The notes under the pieces are model-generated. The model saw nothing but the letters and a program-made list of their open reading frames with translations, was not told where the DNA came from and did not search any database. This document shows positions 1 to 8,678 of a stretch of 64,000 bases of DNA, in pieces. Origin of the DNA: Micromonospora sp. Llam0 (GTDB lineage: Bacteria > Actinomycetota > Actinomycetes > Mycobacteriales > Micromonosporaceae). Each line of letters opens with the position of its first letter. Position 1 is the first letter of the stretch. Both the position numbers and the translations under genes were made by a program. The stretch covers positions 3,410,001-3,474,000 of the forward strand of contig NZ_RJJY01000001.1 in the NCBI RefSeq assembly GCF_003751085.1, written 5' to 3'.

Positions 1-614
1 CGGTCGAGCCGGAAGGTCCGATCCTCGCCGACCTCCGGATCGGCTCCGGTGACGTACCACCGGCCGGCATGGTTGACCAGCCCGAACGGATGCAGCACGC
101 GAGCGCTCCGCCGGCCGTCACGCGAGGTGTATTGGAGCGAGATCGGCCGGTGATGGCGGACCGCGTCGGCGACGGTGAGCAGTACACCTGTCTGCGGTGC
201 GGGGAATTCGCCGGGTTCGGCGGTGAAGGCGAGGGAGTTGAGTACGGCGTCCAGCCGGTCCGCGATCCGTGGCGGCAGGACGCGACGGATCTTCGCGGCG
301 GCCGTCTCGCCCGCCGTACCCGTTGCCGTCGCCAACCCAGCGCGTCGGCCGGCAACCAGGCCGAGCAGGACGGCTAGGGCTTCGTCGTCGCTGAGCATCA
401 GCGGCGGCAGACGATATCCGGCGGCGAGCCGATATCCACCGTAGCGACCTCGCACCGATTCGACCGGCACCTCGAGGTCGACCAAATGACCCACGTAGCG
501 CCGCACCGTGCGCGGTTCGACACCAAGGCGCTCGGCAAGTTCGGCCATCGTCCGGACGCCGCCGGCCTGAAGGAGCTCCAGCAGTGTGAGCACCTGAGCT
601 GTTGGTCGTGCCAC
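1..614 (-). CDS. WYL-domain HTH transcriptional regulator (C-terminus cut by window edge)
   Basis: A GTG start at 614 opens a frame that runs off the left edge with no stop, so only about 204 residues are present. Residues 1-60 form a DeoR/HTH_11-type winged helix (LLELLQAGGVRTMAELAERL followed by VEPRTVRRYV). From about residue 135 a WYL-type segment begins (ISLQYTSRDGRR, then HPFGLVNHAGRWYVTG), which in this family binds a small ligand or nucleic acid and controls DNA binding. The gene is divergent from the VOC gene at 715, and a perfect 12-bp inverted repeat lies 18 bp upstream of its start, so autoregulation together with control of the VOC gene is the likely job. The ligand is unknown. 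Confidence 0.88.
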   Translation of the reverse strand, partial: MARPTAQVLTLLELLQAGGVRTMAELAERLGVEPRTVRRYVGHLVDLEVPVESVRGRYGGYRLAAGYRLPPLMLSDDEALAVLLGLVAGRRAGLATATGTAGETAAAKIRRVLPPRIADRLDAVLNSLAFTAEPGEFPAPQTGVLLTVADAVRHHRPISLQYTSRDGRRSARVLHPFGLVNHAGRWYVTGADPEVGEDRTFRLD

Positions 615-631
615 GGCCTGGACTTTATCAG

Positions 632-662
632 CAAATACTGGACTAGTTCTGTCCAGTATTTG
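632..662. promoter_or_regulatory. Perfect inverted repeat, probable operator of the WYL regulator
   Basis: The arms CAAATACTGGAC (632-643) and GTCCAGTATTTG (651-662) are exact reverse complements around a 7-nt spacer. The site lies between the divergent regulator start (614) and the VOC start (715), in the only AT-rich stretch of that gap. This is the position expected of an operator that controls both promoters. Binding by the neighbouring WYL protein is inferred from the arrangement. Confidence 0.7.
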
Positions 663-714
663 TTCTAGCGTGAGTCTCGCCTCTGACACGATCCGTACTG
701 AGCAGGGAGAAGAC

Positions 715-1113
715 ATGGACTTCGTCTCGATCCGCATCATCACCGGCGACATCGACCGGCTCGTCGGCTTCTACGAGAACATCACAGGCGTGCAGGCGGC
801 CTGGGGCAACGAGGACTTCGCCGAGTTGCGCACCACCCACGGCACGCTGGCGATCGGCAGCACCCGCACGGTCGCGCTGTTCGCACCGGGCTCGGCCCGC
901 CCGGCCGACAACCACACCGTGATCATCGAGTTCCTCGTGGACGACGTGGACATGATCTACGAGAAGCTGAAGGACGCGGTAGAGGACTTCGTGAACGAAC
1001 CCACGACCATGCCCTGGGGTAACCGCGCCCTGCTCTTCCGCGACCCCGACGGCAATATGGTCAACTTCTTCACCCCGGTGACCCCCGAGGCAATCGAGAA
1101 GTTCAGCCGCTGA
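715..1113 (+). CDS. VOC (glyoxalase/bleomycin-resistance fold) family protein
   Basis: This 132-residue protein has the size and fold pattern of a single VOC module: an N-terminal strand-helix unit (MDFVSIRIITGDIDRLVGFY) and a second unit ending NRALLFRDPDGNMVNFF, where the conserved DPDGN turn precedes the last strand. Family members bind a divalent metal and act as lyases, isomerases, dioxygenases or resistance proteins. The substrate cannot be told from sequence. ATG 715 was chosen because GGGAGA lies 6-9 nt upstream. An in-frame GTG at 670 would overlap the promoter region and lacks a ribosome-binding site. The gene is divergent from the WYL regulator and probably controlled by it, a common pairing for small-molecule responsive detoxification genes. 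Confidence 0.85.
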   Translation: MDFVSIRIITGDIDRLVGFYENITGVQAAWGNEDFAELRTTHGTLAIGSTRTVALFAPGSARPADNHTVIIEFLVDDVDMIYEKLKDAVEDFVNEPTTMPWGNRALLFRDPDGNMVNFFTPVTPEAIEKFSR

Positions 1114-1146
1114 CCGGCGCCCCACCGCTATGCCCGATACGCCGAC

Positions 1147-1183
1147 GCTGCGGCCGGGTCGACCGACCACCCATGGCCGCAGC
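1147..1183. terminator. Hairpin between convergent VOC and manD genes
   Basis: GCTGCGGCC (1147-1155) pairs exactly with GGCCGCAGC (1175-1183) across a 19-nt loop that itself contains the palindrome GGTCGACC. The hairpin lies between two convergent stop codons (1113 and 1242) and may terminate both transcripts. There is no U-tract, as is common in actinomycetes. Confidence 0.5.
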
Positions 1184-1241
1184 ACTCGACGTCAGGTGAA
1201 CCATGTCCGTCGCCACTGCATCGAGGAACTCCGGTCGGGTG

Positions 1242-2450
1242 TCACCAGTTGTGCATGCTGCCGTCGGTGAGGCGGTTGACCGGCAGCGACGCCGGCTGGT
1301 ACGGGTAGCGCGCCGCCGCGGACTCGTCGATGTCGACGCCGAGTCCGGGTTCCTCGCCGGGGTGCAGGTAGCCGTCGGCGAAGTGGTACGAGTGCGGGAA
1401 GACCGCGTCGGTGGCCTCGGTGTGCCGCATGTATTCCTGCAGGCCGAAGTTGGGGATGCTCAGGTCGACGTGCAGCGCGGCGGCCATGCAGACCGGCGAC
1501 AGGTCGGTGGCACCGTGCGATCCGCTGCGGACGTGGTGCAGCGCGGCCAGGTCGAAGATCCGGCGCAGGTGGCTGATCCCGCCGGCTCGCACCACCGTGG
1601 TGCGGACGTAGTCGATCAACTGCTCGGTGATCAGCTGCTGGCAGTCGAAGATGGTGTTGAAGACCTCGCCGACGGCTATCGGGGTGGTGGTGTGCCGGCG
1701 GATCAGCCGGAAGCCCTCCTGCAGCTCGGCCGGGACCGGGTCCTCCAGCCAGGTCAGCCGGTACGGTTCCAGGTCCTTGCCGAGCCGGGCCGCCTCGATC
1801 GGGGTGAGCCGGTGGTGGGCGTCGTGCAGCAGCTTCAGATGCGGGCCGAACTCGTCGCGTACCGCCGCGAAGACCTGCGGGGTGTGCACCAGGTAGCGCT
1901 CGGTGGACCAGGTGGCCTCGGTGGGGATCGCGGCATCGGCCGGCTCGTAGAACATCCGGTCCTTGCCGACCCCGTACGTCGCCGGCAGGCCGGGTACGGC
2001 GGTCTGCACCCGCACCGCCCGGTAGCCGAGGTCGACGTAGCGGGCCACCTCGGCGAGCACCTCGGGGACCGTCTCGGCGTTGGCGTGGCCGTAGACGGTG
2101 ACCCCGTCGCGGCAGCGCCCGCCGAGCAGCTGGTAGACCGGCAGCCCGGCGACCTTGCCCTTGATGTCCCACAGTGCGGTGTCCACCGCGGCGATGGCGC
2201 TCATCGTGACCGGTCCACGCCGCCAGTACGCGCCCCGGTACAGGTACTGCCAGGTGTCCTCGATCCGGCTCGCGTCCCGCCCGATCAGCGTCGGCACCAC
2301 GTGGTCGTTGAGGTAGCTGGCGACGGCCAGCTCGCGGCCGTTGAGGGTGGCGTCGCCGACGCCGGTCACGCCGTCGGAGGTGACGATCTTCAGGGTGACG
2401 AAGTTGCGGCCCGGGCAGGTCACGATCACCCGGGCGTCCACGATCCGCAT
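1242..2450 (-). CDS. manD: D-mannonate dehydratase (enolase superfamily, ManD type)
   Basis: This 402-residue enolase-superfamily protein carries the residues known for ManD at the same numbering as the characterised enzymes: the Arg147/Tyr159 dyad, Asp210 with His212 (HDAHH), Glu236 (WLEDPV), Glu262 (VGEVFN), His312 (SHGATD) and the C-terminal Trp402. Asp210, Glu236 and Glu262 would bind magnesium. ManD converts D-mannonate to 2-keto-3-deoxy-D-gluconate in hexuronate breakdown, which fits the pectin-related locus that starts at 3.9 kb. Some family members act slowly on D-gluconate or have lost activity, so the substrate is probable, not proven. ATG 2450 follows GAGGAG at a good distance. It is divergent from the oxidoreductase at 2571. 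Confidence 0.92.
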   Translation of the reverse strand: MRIVDARVIVTCPGRNFVTLKIVTSDGVTGVGDATLNGRELAVASYLNDHVVPTLIGRDASRIEDTWQYLYRGAYWRRGPVTMSAIAAVDTALWDIKGKVAGLPVYQLLGGRCRDGVTVYGHANAETVPEVLAEVARYVDLGYRAVRVQTAVPGLPATYGVGKDRMFYEPADAAIPTEATWSTERYLVHTPQVFAAVRDEFGPHLKLLHDAHHRLTPIEAARLGKDLEPYRLTWLEDPVPAELQEGFRLIRRHTTTPIAVGEVFNTIFDCQQLITEQLIDYVRTTVVRAGGISHLRRIFDLAALHHVRSGSHGATDLSPVCMAAALHVDLSIPNFGLQEYMRHTEATDAVFPHSYHFADGYLHPGEEPGLGVDIDESAAARYPYQPASLPVNRLTDGSMHNW

Positions 2451-2570
2451 CGACCAGTCTCCTCGCCTGCGCGGCCGGCTGCCGCTCGCCGCCGAGGTTA
2501 GCCGAACCGACGACGCGGGGAGATCCGGGCGGCGGGAAGATCCGGGCGGGTCCCCGGGTTGGGCAGGGTT

Positions 2571-3578
2571 GTGATCGACGTACCGCTCTCCGTTCTCGAC
2601 GTGGCCCCAGTCGCCGCCGGCAGATCCGCCGGTGAAGCGCTGCGGCACACCACCGAGCTGGCCCGCCGGGTCGAGCAGCTCGGCTACCACCGGTTCTGGG
2701 TGGCCGAACACCACAACATGCCCGCCATCGCCAGTTCGGCCCCGGCGGTGCTGCTCGCCCACCTGGCGGCGGCCACCTCGACGATCCGGGTCGGCTCCGG
2801 CGGGGTGATGCTGCCCAACCATCCGCCGCTGGTGGTCGCCGAGCAGTTCGGCACATTGGAGGCGCTGCACCCGGGCCGGGTGGATCTCGGCATCGGCCGG
2901 GCACCCGGCACCGACCAGGCCACCGCGCTGGCGCTGCGGCGCACCATGGCCGGGCTGGGCGCCGAGACGTTCCCACAGGAGCTGGCGACCCTGATCGGCT
3001 ACCTGCGCGGCGACGCCGGGCCGATCGCCGCGACCCCGCACGGCGGGCAGTCACCGGCGATCTGGCTGCTCGGTTCCAGCGGATTCAGCGCCCAGCTCGC
3101 CGGCACCCTGGGCCTGCCGTTCTCCTTCGCCCACCATTTCAGTGCGGCCAACACGCTGCCGGCGCTCGCGCTGTACCGGCAGCATTTCCGCCCGTCGGCG
3201 TGGTTGGACCGGCCGTACGCGATGGTGGCGGTCAACGTCGTCTGCGCCGAGTCGGACGAGCGGGCCGAGTGGCTGTCCGGCCCGGCCGCGCTGGCGTTCC
3301 TGCGGCTACGCGCCGGGCGGCCGGAGGCACTGGTCAGCCCGGAGGAGGCGGCCGCCTATCCGTACACGGATCTCGAGTTGGAGTTCGTCCGCCAACGCAA
3401 CGACGGGCAGGCGGTCGGCTCCCCCGACACGGTCCGGCGGGCGCTGCGCGAGCTGCGTGAGCGCACCGGCGCCGACGAGCTGATGCTGACCACGATGGTG
3501 TACGACGTCGCCGACCGGATGCGCTCGTTCGAGCTGGTGGCCGGTGACCCGGGTCACCCCACGGACGGCGATCAATAG
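2571..3578 (+). CDS. LLM-class (luciferase-like) flavin-dependent oxidoreductase
   Basis: This 335-residue single-domain protein has the bacterial-luciferase/F420-or-FMN-dependent monooxygenase pattern: an N-terminal [10 protein letters not shown] strand, [33 protein letters not shown], and [13 protein letters not shown]. Many relatives are annotated as alkanal monooxygenase-like, but no substrate can be assigned. GTG 2571 is taken as start because it directly precedes the conserved IDVPLSVLD, with GGGCAGGG just upstream. A TTG at 2559 is possible. The promoter region is the 120-bp divergent gap shared with manD. It converges on the lyase gene, with a strong terminator hairpin between them. 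Confidence 0.85.
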   Translation: MIDVPLSVLDVAPVAAGRSAGEALRHTTELARRVEQLGYHRFWVAEHHNMPAIASSAPAVLLAHLAAATSTIRVGSGGVMLPNHPPLVVAEQFGTLEALHPGRVDLGIGRAPGTDQATALALRRTMAGLGAETFPQELATLIGYLRGDAGPIAATPHGGQSPAIWLLGSSGFSAQLAGTLGLPFSFAHHFSAANTLPALALYRQHFRPSAWLDRPYAMVAVNVVCAESDERAEWLSGPAALAFLRLRAGRPEALVSPEEAAAYPYTDLELEFVRQRNDGQAVGSPDTVRRALRELRERTGADELMLTTMVYDVADRMRSFELVAGDPGHPTDGDQ

Positions 3579-3694
3579 CCGGAAACAGGAGCTTCATCAG
3601 CTGGTCACCGCCGCGCGACGGTCCGCTGGCTATTGTCTTCCGCAGGTGATGGTTCGACGCACGAGATCACGCGTGGGGTGGATGTCGTCGCGTC

Positions 3695-3731
3695 CGCCAA
3701 CGGGGGACCGGGTTCCGGTCCCCCGTTGGCG
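3695..3731. terminator. Strong bidirectional terminator hairpin
   Basis: A 17-bp perfect stem (3695-3711 with 3715-3731) closes a 3-nt GTT loop. The arms begin CGCCAACGGGGGACCGG. It lies between the convergent oxidoreductase (ends 3578) and rhamnogalacturonan lyase (ends 3890) and should end transcription from both sides. Confidence 0.8.
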
Positions 3732-3780
3732 CGTCTACGGCCAGCGGCTCGCTCGCTCAGTCCGCCGCCGGACTCACCAG

Positions 3781-3888
3781 TTCCGCCGCAGACAGACCTT
3801 CCGCCGCAGACAGACCTTCCGCCGCAGACAGACCTTCCGCCGCAGACAGACCTTCCGCCGCAGACAGACCTTCCGCCGCAGACAGACG
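3781..3888. repeat. Six tandem copies of an 18-bp unit
   Basis: The unit TTCCGCCGCAGACAGACC occurs six times head to tail with no spacer. The only change is the last base of copy six (C to G). The array ends one base before the stop codon of the lyase gene (3890-3892). The rest of the 311-bp gap 3579-3889 holds the hairpin at 3695-3731 and no convincing gene. All forward frames through the array are open because 18 is a multiple of three, but none has a ribosome-binding site or family resemblance. The perfect copies imply recent expansion or active homogenisation. Confidence 0.95.
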
Positions 3889-3889
3889 T

Positions 3890-6187
3890 TCAGCGCAGGT
3901 AGACGTTCGGCGTCGGTGGTGCCGGCATGTTGGCACCGATGAAGAACGACGGGTGTGGCGGCTGGTTGTAGGCGGTGTTCTGCCAGGCGACCGCCACCCG
4001 GTACTGCGGGTCGTGCATCAGGGTGTGGATTCGTCGGTCGGTGGTGTGCGGTGTGGCGTAGATCCGCAACGCGCGGGAGTCGCTGGTCCGCCAGATGACC
4101 TCCTCCCGCCAGTCGCCGAACAGGTCGGCCGACAACGCCGGGGTCGCCTTGGTGCCGTTGTTGGACGCCACCCCGGAACCGGTCAGCAGCCGGGTGTCGC
4201 CGGAGGTGCCGTACTTGTCGATCCGGGTCTGGTCGAGCAACTCCCGGACCGGGTCGCCGTCCCACCAGCTGAGGAAGTTGGCCGACGACGGCTTGCGTCC
4301 CACGTTGCCACCGGTCGGTGAGCGCAGCCCGTCCACCGCCGACGACCAGGACTCGGCACCGGCGCTGCCGGCCCAGATGTCCGCCGACACGCCCCGGCCG
4401 TTGTCCCCGCCGGTCGGGGTCTGCCAGATGATCTGCCCGGTGCGGGCGTCGATCAGCGCCGACGACGGCTTCGAGCCGTCCTCCTGGACCTTGAAGTACT
4501 CCAGTCCGGCCCGGCCCGGGTCGAGGTCACCGACGTGGCCGGCGTCGCCGTGGTTGAGGGCGGTGTTCCACAGCCCTCGGCCGTTGTCGTCGATGGTGGC
4601 ACCGCCGAAGACGATCTCGTCGCGGCCGTCGCGGTCGACGTCGGCGATGGACAGCGAGTGGTTGCCCTGCCCGGCGTAGCTGCCGTTGCCCGACGAGTTG
4701 GAGTCGAAGACCCACCGTTGGGTGAGGCTGCCGTTGCGGAAGTCCCAGGCGGCGATGACGGTGCGGGTGTAGTAGCCGCGTGACATGATCAGCGACGGCC
4801 GCTGGCCGTCCAGGTAGGCGGTGCCGGCGAGGAACCGGTCCACCCGGTTGCCGTACGAGTCGCCCCAGGACGACACGTTGCCCCGGGCCGGTACGTAGTT
4901 GACGGTGGACATCGCCGCACCGGTCTGGCCGTTGAACATGGTCAGGAACTCCGGACCGGACAGCACGTAACCGGACGAGTTGCGGTAGTCGGCGCCGGAG
5001 TTGCCGATCACGGTGCCCCGGCCGTCGCGGGTGCCGTCGGCGGTCTTCATCGCCACCTCGGCCCGGCCGTCGCCGTCGTAGTCGTACACCTGGAACTGGG
5101 TGTAGTGGGCCCCGGCCCGGATGTTGCGGCCCAGGTCGACGCGCCACAGCCGGGTCCCGTCGAGCTGGTACGCGTCGACGTAGACGTTTCCGGTGTAGCC
5201 GGACTGGGAGTTGTCCTTGGCGTTGGACGGGTCCCACTTGAGCACGATCTCGTACTGTCCGTCACCGTCGAGGTCGCCGACGCTGGCGTCGTTCGCCGAG
5301 TAGCTGTACCACTCCCCGGACGGGGTGGTGCCGCCCGGCGGCACCTGCAGCGGCACGTCCAGGTAGCCGTCGGCGAAGGTCAGCGACGCCGGGGACGCGG
5401 GCTGCTCGACGCCGCCGACCACCGCCCGAACCGTGTAGCTGGCGTTGGACGCGGCACCGGCGTCGTAGTAGTTGGTCGACGCGGTGACCGGTGACGAGGT
5501 GATCCGGGTGGAGCCACGGTAGACGTGGAAGCCGGTGTCGGCGGCCTCGGTACCGAGCAGCCGCCAGGAGACCAGGTTGCCGGATCCGGACCGGACGCTG
5601 ATCAGCCCACGGTCGAGGTCCTCCATCTGCTTGGCGCCGGGCCCCGGCGTCGGGGGCGGCGTGGTGGGCGGCGGTGCCGTGGTCGGCGGGGGTCCGGTGG
5701 TCGGGGGCGGCGCGGTGGTCGGGGCGACGCCGCCGGTGCAGGTGGTCCCGTTGAGCGCGAAGGTCGCCGGGACCGGATTGCCGCTGTTGTTCCAGGATCC
5801 GTTGAAGCCGAACTCGGTGCTGGCGTTGGTGGCCAGGTTCCCGTTGTAGCCGACGTTGTCGGCGGCGACCTGGGCACCGCTCTGCATCACCGCCGCGTTC
5901 CACGCCTGGGTGATTGTCTGCCCGGCGCCGAACGACCAGGTCAGCTGCCAGGAGGTGACGGGGTCACCGAGGTTGGTCACGGACACGCTGGCGCCGAAGC
6001 CACCGGGCCACTGGCTGGTGACGCGGTAGTCGACCGTACAACCAGCGGCTGCGGCGGCCGGCAACGCGAGGATCGTGGTGGCCACGCCGGCACCGGCCGC
6101 GGTGGCCACTGCGGTCGCGACGGCGAGCAGGGCTCGGCGGGGGTTCCCGGGCTGGGGCCGGGAGCTGCTGGGAGGGACATTGCGCAT
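3890..6187 (-). CDS. Secreted rhamnogalacturonan lyase, CBM2 + PL11
   Basis: This 765-residue exported enzyme has a signal peptide (residues about 18-48, ending ALPAAAAA), a family 2 carbohydrate-binding module at 50-150 bounded by Cys50 and Cys150 with exposed-type Trp60, Trp80 and Trp96, a Thr/Pro linker (153-182), and a PL11 catalytic region from about 185 to the end. The PL11 part shows the repeated calcium-binding blade motifs of the beta-propeller (GDLDGDGQYEIVLKWDPSN, YDYDGDGRAEVAMKTADGT, ADVDRDGRDEIVFGG) and the closing MHDPQYRVAVAWQNTAYNQPPH typical of YesW/YesX. PL11 enzymes cleave the alpha-1,4 bond between rhamnose and galacturonate in rhamnogalacturonan I by beta-elimination. The CBM2 should anchor it to cellulose or other wall polymers. 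It lies 147 bp downstream of the GH42 gene on the same strand. Confidence 0.95.
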   Translation of the reverse strand: MRNVPPSSSRPQPGNPRRALLAVATAVATAAGAGVATTILALPAAAAAGCTVDYRVTSQWPGGFGASVSVTNLGDPVTSWQLTWSFGAGQTITQAWNAAVMQSGAQVAADNVGYNGNLATNASTEFGFNGSWNNSGNPVPATFALNGTTCTGGVAPTTAPPPTTGPPPTTAPPPTTPPPTPGPGAKQMEDLDRGLISVRSGSGNLVSWRLLGTEAADTGFHVYRGSTRITSSPVTASTNYYDAGAASNASYTVRAVVGGVEQPASPASLTFADGYLDVPLQVPPGGTTPSGEWYSYSANDASVGDLDGDGQYEIVLKWDPSNAKDNSQSGYTGNVYVDAYQLDGTRLWRVDLGRNIRAGAHYTQFQVYDYDGDGRAEVAMKTADGTRDGRGTVIGNSGADYRNSSGYVLSGPEFLTMFNGQTGAAMSTVNYVPARGNVSSWGDSYGNRVDRFLAGTAYLDGQRPSLIMSRGYYTRTVIAAWDFRNGSLTQRWVFDSNSSGNGSYAGQGNHSLSIADVDRDGRDEIVFGGATIDDNGRGLWNTALNHGDAGHVGDLDPGRAGLEYFKVQEDGSKPSSALIDARTGQIIWQTPTGGDNGRGVSADIWAGSAGAESWSSAVDGLRSPTGGNVGRKPSSANFLSWWDGDPVRELLDQTRIDKYGTSGDTRLLTGSGVASNNGTKATPALSADLFGDWREEVIWRTSDSRALRIYATPHTTDRRIHTLMHDPQYRVAVAWQNTAYNQPPHPSFFIGANMPAPPTPNVYLR

Positions 6188-6334
6188 GAGGGTCTCCGGG
6201 AGCAGAGGGCGGGCGGCGCCGTACGGACGGCTACGGCCCCGGCTGCCCGGCCGGGGGCGTACGCCCGGTGACGCTGCGCTGGATCGGTCGACCGCGGTGC
6301 GGCGGTCGTCGTTCGGCTCCCGTGCAGGCCAATG

Positions 6335-8539
6335 CTAGCCCGCCGGATGGTCCGGCTCCCGCAGCACCAGCAGCCCGCCCGGCGGAACCCGAACCCGACG
6401 AGCGCCCCGGCCACGTCCCGGTGTGCCGGAGACACCAGCCGGGCCGACCGGCCATCGGCCGGTCGGCCGGCCGGAGCCGGGCGTACCGGCGCCGACCGCC
6501 AGCAGGATTTCGCCAGCGGGCAGGGCGTCGCCGGCCACCAGGATCTCCCCGGACGGCAGGACAGCGCCGCAGACCAGCACCTCACCGGTGGCCGCCACCA
6601 CCGTCTCCTCCCGGCCGTGGTTGAACAGGAACAGCCACCGGGTGGTGCCGTCCACCCGGCGTACCGCCTCCACCCCGGCGGACGCGGCGGGCAGCACCGG
6701 CGCCACCCCGGCCTCGGCGGCGACCACCGCCAGCAGCTCCCGGTAGCCGTCGTCGTCCAGTCTGGTGGACAGGTACCAGGCGGCCCCGGCACCGACCGAC
6801 CGGCGGGTCACCGCCGGGTGACCGGCCAGCACCCCGCCGGCGTAGTCGAGCACCGGCTCGGCGCCGCGGGCTTCCACCCGTTCCCGCCACAGCCGGCCGG
6901 TGCGCCCGCCGGACAGCGGCTCGGTGCCGTCCGGACCGAGTGGCAGGAACTCCTCACTGCGTACGCCGAGCAACTCGCGCAGGGCACCCGGATACCCGCC
7001 CAGCCGGACCCGGGCGTCGGGGTCGGCGACCCCGGACAGGTAGCTGACCACCAGATGACCGCCGGCCCGTACCCAGTCGCCGAGGGTGTCCGCGACGGCG
7101 TCGTCCATCAGGTACAGCGCGGGCAGCACCAGCATCCGGTAGCCGGTCAGGTCCAGCGGCCCGGCCGCCGGGCAGACGAAGTCGGTGGTGATCCCGCACC
7201 GCCACAGCGCCCGGTGCGCGGCGGCCACCTCGTCGGCGTACGAGATGTGCTCCGACGGCAGCCCGGGATGCTGCAGCGCCCACCCGCTGGCGGCGTCCCA
7301 GCCGATCGCGGCCCGGGCCGCCACCGTGGCGGTGTCGGTCGCGGCGAGCAGCCGCAGCGCCTCGCCGAGCTGTACCGCCGACCGGAAGGTCCGGGAGTCG
7401 GCACCGGCGTGCGGCACCATCGCCGAGTGGAACGCCTCGGCACCGCCGCGCGGCGCCCGCCACTGGAAGAACATCGCGCCCCGGGAGCCGCGTGCGACGT
7501 GGGCGACGCTGTGCCGCAGCATCCGGCCGGGCTCCTTGGCGTAGGCGGTCCCCTCGGCGTACCGGTAGATCAGGTTGGGCGCGCTCTCCATCAGCAGCCA
7601 GGGCCGGAGCCGTCCGGCCGGTGGCTGCGCCCCGTCCCCGTCGACCGGGCGTGACCAGGACCGGGCGAGGTCGGCGGCGAGCGCGGTCTGTTCCTCGGCC
7701 CGGCCGTCGATTTCGGTCGGGTAGTGGTCGACGGCGACCAGGTCGGCCTCCCGCGCCCACCGGGCGTGGTCCACCGGAACCCAGTCGCCGAACACGTAGT
7801 TGGTGGTGACCGGCACGTCCGGGGTGTGCTCGCGGAGCAGGTCGCGCTGGTCGCGGTAGGCGGCGAGCAGTTCGTCGGACCAGAACCGGCGGAAGTCCAG
7901 CACCTGCGTAGGGTTGGACAGGTACTGGGTGGCGCGCGGCGGGTCGATCTGCGTCCAGTCGGAGTAGCCCTGGCTCCAGAACGCGCCGGTCCACGCCTCG
8001 TTGAGCCGGTCCAGGTCACCGTAGCGCTGCCGCAGCCACCGCCGGAACGCGTCGGCCGCGTGCGGGCAGTGGCAGACCGTGCCGTACTCGTTGTGCACGT
8101 GCCACATCGCCAGCGCCGGATGGTCGCGGTAGCGGTCGGCGAGCATCGCGGCGATCCGCCGGGCCGCGGCGCGGTACGCGGGGGCCGCCGCGCAGTAGGT
8201 GTCCCGGCTGCCGTGCCGCAGCCGTACCCCGTCGGCGGTGACCGGCAGGGCGTCGGGGTGGGCGAGGGAGAACCACGGCGGCGGCGAGGCGGTCGGGGTG
8301 GCCAGGACGACCCGGATCCCGCCCCGGTGCAGCAGGTCGAGCGCCCGGTCGAGCCAGTCGACAGTGTACTCGCCGGGGCGCGGCTCGAGCCGGGACCAGG
8401 CGAACACCCCGACGGTGACCAGGTTGACCCGGGCGCGGCGCATCAGCTCGACGTCCTCGACCCAGGTCGTCTCCGGCCACTGCTCGGGGTTGTAGTCCCC
8501 GCCGTAGCAGAGCCCGTCGAGTCCTTTCGGCCAGCGCAT
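6335..8539 (-). CDS. GH42 beta-galactosidase
   Basis: This 734-residue protein has the three-domain GH42 layout: TIM barrel (about 1-390), trimerisation/Rossmann-like domain (about 390-610) and C-terminal beta domain. The acid/base is Glu151 (MWHVHNEYG) and the nucleophile Glu318 (LLMESAPN). Cys116, Cys156 and Cys158 match three of the four zinc-binding cysteines of the well-studied GH42 enzymes; the fourth is not evident. There is no signal peptide, so it should act inside the cell on imported galactose-containing oligosaccharides such as pectic galactan side chains. The C-terminus (from about residue 680) is a Gly/Pro/Arg-rich extension of low complexity. ATG 8539 has GGAGGGAG upstream and is divergent from the GH31 gene across a XylR-like operator. 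Confidence 0.93.
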   Translation of the reverse strand: MRWPKGLDGLCYGGDYNPEQWPETTWVEDVELMRRARVNLVTVGVFAWSRLEPRPGEYTVDWLDRALDLLHRGGIRVVLATPTASPPPWFSLAHPDALPVTADGVRLRHGSRDTYCAAAPAYRAAARRIAAMLADRYRDHPALAMWHVHNEYGTVCHCPHAADAFRRWLRQRYGDLDRLNEAWTGAFWSQGYSDWTQIDPPRATQYLSNPTQVLDFRRFWSDELLAAYRDQRDLLREHTPDVPVTTNYVFGDWVPVDHARWAREADLVAVDHYPTEIDGRAEEQTALAADLARSWSRPVDGDGAQPPAGRLRPWLLMESAPNLIYRYAEGTAYAKEPGRMLRHSVAHVARGSRGAMFFQWRAPRGGAEAFHSAMVPHAGADSRTFRSAVQLGEALRLLAATDTATVAARAAIGWDAASGWALQHPGLPSEHISYADEVAAAHRALWRCGITTDFVCPAAGPLDLTGYRMLVLPALYLMDDAVADTLGDWVRAGGHLVVSYLSGVADPDARVRLGGYPGALRELLGVRSEEFLPLGPDGTEPLSGGRTGRLWRERVEARGAEPVLDYAGGVLAGHPAVTRRSVGAGAAWYLSTRLDDDGYRELLAVVAAEAGVAPVLPAASAGVEAVRRVDGTTRWLFLFNHGREETVVAATGEVLVCGAVLPSGEILVAGDALPAGEILLAVGAGTPGSGRPTGRWPVGPAGVSGTPGRGRGARRVRVPPGGLLVLREPDHPAG

Positions 8540-8561
8540 CGGCGCTCCCTCCGACGTTGAC

Positions 8562-8594
8562 AGTTTGTTGGGTTAGCAAAGAAACTAATTTAGT
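8562..8594. promoter_or_regulatory. ROK/XylR-like operator between GH42 and GH31
   Basis: AGTTTGTT (8562-8569) and AAAGAAACT (8578-8586) form an imperfect inverted repeat centred at 8574. It overlaps a second one, ACTAA-T-TTAGT (8584-8594). Both resemble the AGTTTGTT/AACAAACT and TTAGT/ACTAA operators known for XylR/NagC-type ROK repressors. This AT-rich island is the only one in the divergent promoter gap. A ROK repressor is encoded 6.4 kb away at 14981, with a related site in front of it. Confidence 0.6.
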
Positions 8595-8625
8595 CGCCCC
8601 CAGGCCGCTGGTTCCACCAGGGAGC

Positions 8626-8668
8626 GTCGAGCGCCGGACCCGACGGGGGTCGAGCGCCGGACCCGACG
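8626..8668. repeat. Two direct copies of a 20-bp segment upstream of GH31
   Basis: GTCGAGCGCCGGACCCGACG is present at 8626-8645 and again, exactly, at 8649-8668. The second copy runs into the ribosome-binding site of the GH31 gene. It looks like a short tandem duplication in the 5' untranslated leader. No function can be assigned. Confidence 0.9.
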
Positions 8669-8678
8669 AGGAGATCCC

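Noticed and set aside
2496..2508. GGTT/AACC operator between manD and the oxidoreductase
   Set aside because: Four-base arms are expected by chance.
3781..3888. CRISPR array
   Set aside because: The 18-bp copies are directly adjacent with no spacers, and there are no cas genes.
3544..3942. Coding sequence through the tandem repeat
   Set aside because: The open frame exists only because the unit is 18 bp and GC-rich; it has no ribosome-binding site and yields a repetitive Arg/Gln/Thr peptide that overlaps the 3' end of the convergent lyase gene.
6233..6258. Terminator after GH42
   Set aside because: CCCCGG/CCGGGG gives only six pairs and no tail; too weak to call in DNA of this composition.
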